Assembly (NCBI GenBank): GCA_031277195.1
Contig: JAITMU010000230.1
Location: forward strand, 1 to 5,416
DNA length: 5,416 nucleotides
Source of the DNA: Gallionellaceae bacterium
Lineage (GTDB): Bacteria; Pseudomonadota; Gammaproteobacteria; Burkholderiales; Gallionellaceae
Direction: 5' to 3'
Shown here: one piece after another, positions 1 to 5,290 of the stretch
Position numbering within the stretch: position 1 is the stretch's first letter
How the letters are laid out: each line of letters starts with the position of its first letter
Program-made: the position numbers and the translations under genes
Notes under the pieces: generated by a model
Told to the model about the DNA's origin: nothing
Database searches by the model: none
Seen by the model: the letters and a program-made list of their open reading frames with translations, nothing else

Positions 1-61
1 GACGTAAGTTGGAAGACGCAAGAAAAAACGGAGCGCCCTCTTACGTCTTACGTCTCACGTC
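1..61. repeat. Heptamer tandem repeat and hairpin downstream of pheA
   Basis: Three 7-base units, TTACGTC, TTACGTC and TCACGTC, fill 41-61 on the plus strand and abut the pheA stop codon (62-64). On the pheA strand they read GACGTGA GACGTAA GACGTAA. GACGTAAG at 1-8 is the reverse complement of CTTACGTC at 40-47 and again at 47-54. A second dyad pairs 13-23 (AAGACGCAAGA) with 39-49 (TCTTACGTCTT), an 11-base stem with one G-U wobble when transcribed from the minus strand, and a 15-base loop. The six-T run on the minus strand (28-23) lies at the loop edge and not after the stem, so this is not a standard intrinsic terminator. The element probably continues beyond the left edge of the window. Function unknown. 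Confidence 0.7.
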
Positions 62-1126
62 TCAAATCGCAACCGGATACGATCCCAACACCTTCAAAAA
101 CGCCGCCGCCTGCTTCAATTCTTCCAGCGCAGCCGCAACTTTTTTATCCTGCTGATGGCCTTCGATATCCACGAAGAAGGCGTATTCCCACAGGCCGGAT
201 TTGGCCGGGCGCGATTCCAGTTTGGTCATCGACACACCGTGACGCGCCAGTGGCGCGAGCAAATCGTGCATCGCGCCGGGGCGGTTGGCGGTGGACATCA
301 CCAGCGAGGTTTTGTCGCGCCCGCTCGGTGCGATGTCCTGATTGCCCAGCACCAAAAAGCGCGTGGTGTTGCGCGCGTCGTCTTCGATGTTTTCGGCGCG
401 CACCGGCAGATTGAAACGCTCCGCCGCCTGACGTCCTGCCACTGCGGCGCTCCCTGGCTGTTCCGCTGCCAAGCGCGCGGCTTCGGCGTTGCTCGCCACG
501 GCGATTTTTTCGGCATGCGGCAGATTCGCGGCGAGCCAATCCTGGCATTGGCCGAACGATTGCGGATGCGAATAGACGCGCTGCACGTTGGCGAGGTCTT
601 CTTCCGTCGTCAGCAAACACTGATGCACGGACAGCATGACTTCGCCGCAAACCTTGACCGGGCTTTGCAGCAACAAATCCAGCGTGCGGCCAATCGCGCC
701 TTCGGTGGAATTTTCCACCGGCACGACGCCGTAATCCGCGCCGCCGCTTTCCGTCTCACGAAACACCGCGTCGATGGAAGCGCACGGCACGCCGACGCTG
801 GCGTGGCCGAAACGCTTCAACACGGCGGCTTCGCTGAACGTGCCCGCCGGGCCGAGATAGGCAACGGCGAGCGGCGCTTCCAGCGCGCGGCATTGCGACA
901 TGATTTCCGTGTAGAGCCGCGCCACCGCTTCGGCCGACAAGGGGCCGGGATTCGTTTCCTGCATGCGCCGCAACACCTGTGCCTCGCGTTCGGGGCGCAA
1001 CACGGCGGCATCGCCTTTCAGATGACCGATCTGCTGCGCCAGCGCCGCGCGACGATTGAGCAGCGTCAGCATCTCGCCGTCGATGCGGTCGATTTCGTCG
1101 CGGTAATTTTTCAGGTTGTCGCTCAG
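62..1126 (-). CDS. pheA: Bifunctional chorismate mutase / prephenate dehydratase (P-protein)
   Basis: A cytoplasmic enzyme that converts chorismate to prephenate and then to phenylpyruvate, the committed route to phenylalanine. Counted from a proposed CTG start at 1126 it has 354 residues, normal for the family. Residues 1 to about 80 are an AroQ-type chorismate mutase; Arg9, Arg26 and Lys37 have the same spacing as E. coli Arg11, Arg28 and Lys39. The prephenate dehydratase domain starts near residue 88 with GPAGTFS at 92-98 and carries the catalytic TRF motif at 255-257. A C-terminal ACT domain (from about 270) has RPGAM and ESRP (304-307), the phenylalanine-binding motifs, so feedback inhibition is expected. 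The first in-frame ATG (1072) would cut off Arg9. The upstream frame, open to a stop at 1157-1159, has no ATG, GTG or TTG, only CTG at 1126 and 1114. CTG 1126 sits where homologues have their Met, but no clear ribosome binding site precedes it. It lies downstream of serC. Function is certain; the start is not. Confidence 0.95.
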   Translation of the reverse strand: MSDNLKNYRDEIDRIDGEMLTLLNRRAALAQQIGHLKGDAAVLRPEREAQVLRRMQETNPGPLSAEAVARLYTEIMSQCRALEAPLAVAYLGPAGTFSEAAVLKRFGHASVGVPCASIDAVFRETESGGADYGVVPVENSTEGAIGRTLDLLLQSPVKVCGEVMLSVHQCLLTTEEDLANVQRVYSHPQSFGQCQDWLAANLPHAEKIAVASNAEAARLAAEQPGSAAVAGRQAAERFNLPVRAENIEDDARNTTRFLVLGNQDIAPSGRDKTSLVMSTANRPGAMHDLLAPLARHGVSMTKLESRPAKSGLWEYAFFVDIEGHQQDKKVAAALEELKQAAAFLKVLGSYPVAI

Positions 1127-1148
1127 TGTTGTCGGTGATTGCTCGCTA

Positions 1149-1279
1149 CCCCCACCCTAACCCTCCCCCGCTACGCCAGGGAGGGACCTTAGCTCCTTCC
1201 CCCGTTTACGGGGGAAGGTTGGGATGGGGGGAAATTTCTGCCCCCACCCTAGCCCTCCCCCGCTGCGCAGGGGAGGGGA
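1149..1279. repeat. C/G-rich palindromic repeat cluster, three hairpins (serC-pheA gap)
   Basis: This fills most of the 169-base gap between serC and the proposed pheA start. Hairpin A pairs 1161-1167 with 1179-1185. Hairpin B pairs 1195-1204 with 1209-1218 around a TTTA loop. Hairpin C pairs 1253-1260 with 1270-1277. Copies A (1149-1186) and C (1241-1279) are direct repeats that share CCCCCACCCTA followed by a C-rich stem. B is in the opposite orientation, its stem followed by GGTTGGGATGGGGGG. None of the stems is followed by a T-run on either strand, so they do not look like intrinsic terminators. Translated, the region gives the low-complexity Pro/Arg/Gly peptides that often appear as spurious proteins. 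It resembles the short intergenic palindromes scattered through many proteobacterial genomes; a role in mRNA processing or stability is inference only. Confidence 0.85.
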
Positions 1280-1295
1280 TTGTTCCAGGGAAAAA

Positions 1296-2378
1296 TTACC
1301 CCTGCTTCGCCGCAAATTCTTTCATGAATTCGACCAGCGCGCGCACGCCGTCCAGCGGCATGGCATTGTATATCGAGGCGCGCATGCCGCCGACAGAACG
1401 ATGGCCTTTCAGTTGCAGCAAGCCGCGCGCATCGGCTTGCTTGAGAAAGTCGCCGTCGAGCGCGGCGTCTTTCAACGTAAACGGCACGTTCATGCGCGAG
1501 CGGTCGGCCTCTGCCACCGGACAGTTGTAAAAGCCGTGGCTGGCGTCGATGGCGTCATACAGCAGCTTTGCCTTGGCGATGTTGGCCTGCTCCATCGCGG
1601 CGATGCCGCCCTGCTGCTTCAACCACTGAAACACCAGCCCCGCCATGTAGATCGAATAGGTCGGCGGCGTGTTGTACATCGAATCGTTGTCGGCGTGCAC
1701 TTTGTAATTCAGCATGGTCGGCGTGCTGGCTGCGGCGTGGCCGATCAAATCTTCGCGCACGATCACCAGCGTCAATCCAGCGGGGCCGATATTTTTCTGC
1801 GCGCCCGCGTAGATCAAGCCGAAGCGCGACACGTCCAGCGCGCGCGACAAAATGTTGGACGACATATCCGCCACCAGCGGCACATCGCCGGTATCCGGTA
1901 TCCAGTTGAATTCGACGCCGCCGATGGTTTCGTTCGGCGTGTAGTGCAGGTACGCGGCGTTGGCGTCGCGCTTCCAGGTGTCAAACGCGGGCACATAGCT
2001 GCAGTTGCGGTCGGCGTTGTCCACGACCACATTCACGCCGCCGTATTTCTTCGCCTCGCCAATCGCTTTCTTCGACCATTCGCCAGTGTTGACGTAATCA
2101 GCGGAAGCCTTGCCGCGCAACAGATTCAGCGGAATCATCGCGAATTGCAGATGCGCGCCGCCTTGCAGGAACAGCACTGTGTAATTGGCCGGAATATTCA
2201 TCAGCTCGCGCAAATCCGCCTCGGCCTGAGCGTGGATGCCCATGTATTCCTTGCCGCGATGCGACATTTCCATCACCGACATGCCGCTACCGTGCCAATC
2301 GGGAAGCTCGGCTTGGGCTTGCGACAAAACGGCTTTGGGCAGCACGGCAGGGCCGGCGCTGAAGTTGTAGATGGTCAT
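1296..2378 (-). CDS. serC: Phosphoserine aminotransferase
   Basis: A PLP-dependent enzyme that converts 3-phosphohydroxypyruvate plus glutamate to O-phosphoserine in serine synthesis. The same enzyme family acts on 3-hydroxy-4-phosphohydroxybutanoate-derived substrate in DXP-dependent pyridoxal phosphate synthesis. The 360 residues match the usual length (E. coli 362). The N-terminus YNFSAGPAVLP is diagnostic. The PLP lysine is Lys195 in GAQKN, with cofactor contacts visible as Trp101, Thr151, Asp171 and Asn236-Thr237. Substrate phosphate and carboxylate contacts are His40-Arg41 (SHRG), His326-Arg327 and Arg333. The ATG at 2376-2378 is the right start: AAGGAA on the minus strand lies 7 bases upstream and homologues begin here. 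It sits between gyrA (162-base gap) and pheA (169-base gap), both gaps filled with hairpin repeats. No missing residues or frameshift are seen. Confidence 0.98.
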   Translation of the reverse strand: MTIYNFSAGPAVLPKAVLSQAQAELPDWHGSGMSVMEMSHRGKEYMGIHAQAEADLRELMNIPANYTVLFLQGGAHLQFAMIPLNLLRGKASADYVNTGEWSKKAIGEAKKYGGVNVVVDNADRNCSYVPAFDTWKRDANAAYLHYTPNETIGGVEFNWIPDTGDVPLVADMSSNILSRALDVSRFGLIYAGAQKNIGPAGLTLVIVREDLIGHAAASTPTMLNYKVHADNDSMYNTPPTYSIYMAGLVFQWLKQQGGIAAMEQANIAKAKLLYDAIDASHGFYNCPVAEADRSRMNVPFTLKDAALDGDFLKQADARGLLQLKGHRSVGGMRASIYNAMPLDGVRALVEFMKEFAAKQG

Positions 2379-2385
2379 TTATAAA

Positions 2386-2391
2386 TTCCTT
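2386..2391 (-). promoter_or_regulatory. Ribosome binding site of serC
   Basis: The minus strand reads AAGGAA seven bases before the serC ATG (2378-2376), a good Shine-Dalgarno match at normal spacing. It is the clearest ribosome binding site in the window and fixes the serC start. Confidence 0.75.
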
Positions 2392-2427
2392 GCAGATTAA
2401 GGTGCGTCAAGTAAATCTCTGGTCATC

Positions 2428-2529
2428 CCCTCTCCCCATTTATGGGGAGAGGGTTAGGGTGAGGGGAGATTTTTCTTGCACTTCTCACCCTCCCCTCACC
2501 CTACCCTCTCCCCGCAAGCGGGGAGAGGG
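2428..2529. repeat. C/G-rich palindromic repeat cluster, two hairpins (gyrA-serC gap)
   Basis: This occupies most of the 162 bases between serC and gyrA. The left hairpin pairs 2428-2438 (CCCTCTCCCCA) with 2443-2453 around a TTTA loop. The right hairpin pairs 2504-2514 with 2519-2529 (stem CCCTCTCCCCG) around CAAG. Between them TAGGGTGAGGGGAG (2455-2468) is the exact reverse complement of CTCCCCTCACCCTA (2490-2503), so the whole element is a nested palindrome: 2444-2468 can pair with 2490-2513 with one bulged base, or each side can fold alone. It is organised like hairpins B and C of the 1149-1279 cluster. No T-run follows a stem in the direction of gyrA-serC transcription, so simple termination is not supported. 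Confidence 0.88.
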
Positions 2530-2540
2530 AATAAAAACAA

Positions 2541-5090
2541 TTATTCTTCCTCCGGCTCCGCAATCCGGCTCACGCCTGCCAGGGTGTAACCTTCGTCGAG
2601 GTTCATCAGCGTCACGCCTTGCGTGGCGCGACCCAGCGGGCGTAGTTGTTTGACGCGCATGCGAATCAACACGCCATTGGTGCCAATCAGCATGATTTCA
2701 TCATCCGGTTTCACCAGCGTCGCCGCCACCACCTTGCCGTTGCGCTCGGACGACTTGATCGCAATCATGCCCTGCGTGCCGCGACCATGACGGGTGTATT
2801 CGGTGATCTGCGTGCATTTGCCGTAGCCGTTTTCGGTGGCGGTCAACACCAGTTGATCCTCGTCTTCCGCCACCAGCAGCGAAATCACCTTGCCGTTCTT
2901 GGGCAGCTTCATGCCGCGCACGCCACGCGCTGCGCGCCCCATCGAGCGCACGTCGTTTTCGTCAAAACGCACCGCCTTGCTGCCGTCCGAGAACAGCATC
3001 ACATCATGCTTGCCGTCGGTGAGCGCCACGCCGATCAGGGAATCGCCCTCGTCCAGATTGATCGCAATGATCCCGGCTTTGCGCGGATTGCTGAAATCCG
3101 ACAGCGGCGTCTTTTTCACCGTGCCGTCGGCGGTGGCGAAGAACACGTATTGATCTTCGGCAAACTGCTTCACCGGCAGAATGGCGTTGACCTTTTCGTT
3201 TTCCACCAGCGGCAGCAGATTGACGATGGGCTTGCCGCGCGAGGTGCGGCTGCCCTGCGGCACTTCGTACACCTTCAGCCAGTACACGCGACCGCGATTG
3301 GAGAAGCACAGGATGTAATCGTGCGTGTTGGCGATGAACAGGTTGTCGATGAAATCGTCTTCCTTGGTCGCCGTCGCCTGCTTGCCGCGCCCGCCACGTT
3401 TTTGCGTGCGGTACTCGTCCAGTTTCTGCGCCTTCATGTAGCCGCCATGCGACAACGTGACCACCACGTCTTCCGGCGCGATCAGGTCTTCCATGCTCAT
3501 GTCTTGCGTGTGCGTGACGATCTCGCTGCGGCGCTTGTCGCCGTATTGCGATTTGATCGCCTGCAATTCTTCGCTGATGATCGTCGTCACGCGCGCGGGC
3601 TTGGAAAGAATGTCGAGCAGGTCGGCGATCTTGTCCATCACCTCGCGGTACTCGCCAACGATCTTCTCCTGCTCCAGTCCAGTCAGGCGTTGCAGATGCA
3701 TCTCCAGAATCGCCTGCGCTTGCGCGTCGGAAAGGTAGTAACCGCGGTTTTTGCCTTCGCCGCGCAGACCAAATTCCGGCAGCAAATTTTCCGGACGCGA
3801 CGATTCACTCACACGGCTCAGCATGTCCTCCACTAGCGACGAACGCCAGCCGCGTTCCATCAATTTCGTCTTGGCTTCCGCAGGCGTCGGCGATGCCTTG
3901 ATCAGCGCGATGATTTCATCGACGTTGGACAGCGCCACCGCTAAGCCTTCCAAGCGATGACCGTCCTTGCGCGCCTCGCGCAGTTCAAACAGCGTGCGGC
4001 GCGTCACCACTTCGCGGCGATGGCGCAGGAAGGCTTCGATGATTTCCTTCAGGTTCAGCAGTTTCGGCTGGCCATCGACAATCGCGACCATGTTGATGCC
4101 AAAGCTGTCCTGCATCTGCGTTTCTTTGTACAGCTTGTTCAGAATCACGTCGGCGTTTTCGCCGCGCTTCAATTCGATCACTGCACGCATGCCGGATTTA
4201 TCCGATTCGTCACGGATTTCGGAGATGCCTTCCAGACGTTTTTCGCGCACCATCTCGCCGATCTTCATCAGCAAATTGGCCTTGTTCACCTGATACGGCA
4301 ACTCGTCGATGATGATGGCCTGACGCTCGCCCTTGCCGATGTCCTCGAAGTGGCAGCGCGCGCGCATCACCACGCGACCGCGACCGGTGCGGTAGCCTTC
4401 CTTCACGCCAGCCAAACCGTAGATGAACCCCGCCGTGGGGAAATCCGGCGCGGGCACGTATTCGATCAACTGTTCAATGTCCATCTCCGGCGCGTTCAGC
4501 AGTGCCAGGCAGGCATCGACAACTTCGCTCATGTTGTGCGGCGGAATGTTGGTCGCCATGCCGACCGCGATGCCGGAAGAACCATTGACCAGCAGATTGG
4601 GGAAGCGCGACGGCAGCACCAGCGGTTCCTGTTCGGAGCCGTCGTAGTTCGGACCGAAATCCACCGTTTTTTTATCCAGATCGGACAGCAGTTCGTGCGC
4701 GATGCGCGCCATGCGGATTTCGGTGTAACGCATCGCTGCCGCGTTGTCGCCATCTACCGAGCCGAAGTTGCCCTGCCCGTCGATCAGCGGATAGCGCAGC
4801 GAGAAATCCTGCGCCATGCGCACGATGGTGTCGTACACGGCGGTGTCGCCGTGCGGGTGGTATTTACCGATCACGTCACCAACGATACGCGCCGATTTTT
4901 TATACGCGCGATTCCAGTCGTTGGAAAGCTTGTCCATCGCGTACAAAACACGCCGATGCACCGGCTTTAAACCATCGCGCACATCGGGCAGCGCGCGTCC
5001 AACAATCACGCTCATCGCATAGTCGAGGTACGACTTGCGCATTTCTTCTTCGAGGCTGACGGGGAGGGTTTCTTTGGCGAATTGATCCAT
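2541..5090 (-). CDS. gyrA: DNA gyrase subunit A
   Basis: The DNA-cleaving and rejoining subunit of gyrase; with GyrB it forms the A2B2 enzyme that adds negative supercoils. It has 849 residues (E. coli 875). The N-terminal cleavage domain runs to about residue 500 and contains the quinolone-resistance region GKYHPHGDTAVYD, with Thr83 and Asp87 in E. coli numbering, and the catalytic Tyr122 after Arg121 (AMRYTEIR). The C-terminal beta-pinwheel carries the GyrA box QKRGGRG at 563-569, which separates gyrase from topoisomerase IV ParC. It ends in a short acidic tail (EPEEE). The start is the ATG at 5088-5090, giving MDQFAKETLPVSLEEEM as in relatives; AAGGT lies 10 bases upstream. The frame stays open to an ATG at 5210, but that extension is encoded partly by an intergenic repeat and is not gyrase-like. 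serC follows 162 bases downstream. Confidence 0.98.
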   Translation of the reverse strand: MDQFAKETLPVSLEEEMRKSYLDYAMSVIVGRALPDVRDGLKPVHRRVLYAMDKLSNDWNRAYKKSARIVGDVIGKYHPHGDTAVYDTIVRMAQDFSLRYPLIDGQGNFGSVDGDNAAAMRYTEIRMARIAHELLSDLDKKTVDFGPNYDGSEQEPLVLPSRFPNLLVNGSSGIAVGMATNIPPHNMSEVVDACLALLNAPEMDIEQLIEYVPAPDFPTAGFIYGLAGVKEGYRTGRGRVVMRARCHFEDIGKGERQAIIIDELPYQVNKANLLMKIGEMVREKRLEGISEIRDESDKSGMRAVIELKRGENADVILNKLYKETQMQDSFGINMVAIVDGQPKLLNLKEIIEAFLRHRREVVTRRTLFELREARKDGHRLEGLAVALSNVDEIIALIKASPTPAEAKTKLMERGWRSSLVEDMLSRVSESSRPENLLPEFGLRGEGKNRGYYLSDAQAQAILEMHLQRLTGLEQEKIVGEYREVMDKIADLLDILSKPARVTTIISEELQAIKSQYGDKRRSEIVTHTQDMSMEDLIAPEDVVVTLSHGGYMKAQKLDEYRTQKRGGRGKQATATKEDDFIDNLFIANTHDYILCFSNRGRVYWLKVYEVPQGSRTSRGKPIVNLLPLVENEKVNAILPVKQFAEDQYVFFATADGTVKKTPLSDFSNPRKAGIIAINLDEGDSLIGVALTDGKHDVMLFSDGSKAVRFDENDVRSMGRAARGVRGMKLPKNGKVISLLVAEDEDQLVLTATENGYGKCTQITEYTRHGRGTQGMIAIKSSERNGKVVAATLVKPDDEIMLIGTNGVLIRMRVKQLRPLGRATQGVTLMNLDEGYTLAGVSRIAEPEEE

Positions 5091-5100
5091 CTGTGACGAT

Positions 5101-5105
5101 ACCTT
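5101..5105 (-). promoter_or_regulatory. Probable ribosome binding site of gyrA
   Basis: The minus strand reads AAGGT 10 bases before the ATG at 5090, slightly long spacing. It supports the internal ATG over the open-frame extension to 5210. Confidence 0.5.
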
Positions 5106-5177
5106 GCAAGACCTGAAAATATAGCCTGCGATTTTACCATGCGAGGGGGGCTGGCTGGTAGTTTTGAAGGGGGTCGC

Positions 5178-5260
5178 AGGCTGGGTTGAGCCGCAGGCGA
5201 AACCCGGCATGAACTATTACAACGCCGCATTGCCGGGTTTCGCTACGCTCAACCCAGCCT
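5178..5260. repeat. Long inverted repeat in the gyrA / Uup divergent region
   Basis: The left arm 5178-5211 and the right arm 5229-5260 are near-perfect reverse complements. Outer stem: 5178-5191 pairs with 5247-5260 (14 bases, AGGCTGGGTTGAGC). Inner stem: 5197-5208 (GCGAAACCCGGC) pairs with 5232-5243, with a small internal loop (5192-5196 against 5244-5246) and a central spacer of about 20 bases. The arm sequence GGCTGGGTTGAGC-GCGAAACCC is one I recall as a common dispersed intergenic repeat in bacterial genomes; that is memory, not a search. The element is about 30 bases from the Uup start and 87 from the gyrA start, so it lies within or next to the promoter region of both genes. Confidence 0.88.
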
Positions 5261-5279
5261 ACGGATCGCGGTATTTCAC

Positions 5280-5283
5280 GGAA
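5280..5283 (+). promoter_or_regulatory. Weak ribosome binding site of the Uup gene
   Basis: GGAA lies 7 bases before the ATG at 5291. The match is short, but spacing is normal and no better site is nearby. Confidence 0.4.
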
Positions 5284-5290
5284 AATATTC

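Larger units (their letters stand above)
5091..5290. other. Divergent intergenic region between gyrA and the Uup gene
   Basis: The 200 bases between the two divergent starts must hold both promoters unless transcription enters from outside. The part nearest gyrA (5100-5140) is A/T-rich and contains TATATT and TAAAAT on the minus strand, but neither has a convincing -35 partner at 16-18 bases. The central part is the inverted repeat at 5178-5260. The part nearest the Uup gene (5261-5290) is A/T-rich without a clear promoter. I see no small gene or operator besides the repeat. Confidence 0.6.

Noticed and set aside
13..49. Intrinsic terminator downstream of pheA
   Set aside because: The six-T run falls at the loop edge of the 11-base stem and not after it; the shorter stem before the T-run (GAG/CTC) is too weak.
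62..1072. pheA starting at the ATG at 1072
   Set aside because: It would remove chorismate mutase helix 1 and the Arg11-equivalent residue that are clearly encoded upstream in frame; kept only as an alternative if the domain is inactive.
155..1138. 327-residue open frame on the plus strand opposite pheA
   Set aside because: It is the shadow of pheA in C/G-rich codon usage; the product is Arg/His/Ala-rich with no recognisable domain, and the opposite strand encodes a complete known enzyme.
1149..1279. CRISPR array
   Set aside because: Units are palindromic, in alternating orientation, of unequal spacing and without unique spacers of constant length; no cas genes are present.
1224..2384. 386-residue open frame on the plus strand opposite serC
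   Set aside because: Starts in the palindromic repeat and continues antisense to serC; no domain and shadow-type composition.
1149..2529. Intrinsic terminators at the C/G-rich hairpins
   Set aside because: The stems are strong, but no T-run follows any of them on the minus strand, nor on the plus strand.
2646..4970. Long plus-strand open frames opposite gyrA (2646-3836 and 3957-4970)
   Set aside because: Antisense shadows of gyrA, rich in His, Arg, Gln and Val, without any recognisable motif.
5118..5146. gyrA promoter with -10 TATATT on the minus strand
   Set aside because: The -10-like hexamer is well placed, but at 16-18 bases upstream there is only CCTCGC-type sequence and no extended -10, so I do not call it.
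5091..5210. 40-residue N-terminal extension of GyrA from an ATG at 5210
   Set aside because: The first residues (MPGFACGSTQP) are encoded by the inverted repeat, the stretch is not gyrase-like, and the ATG at 5090 gives the conserved family N-terminus with a ribosome binding site.
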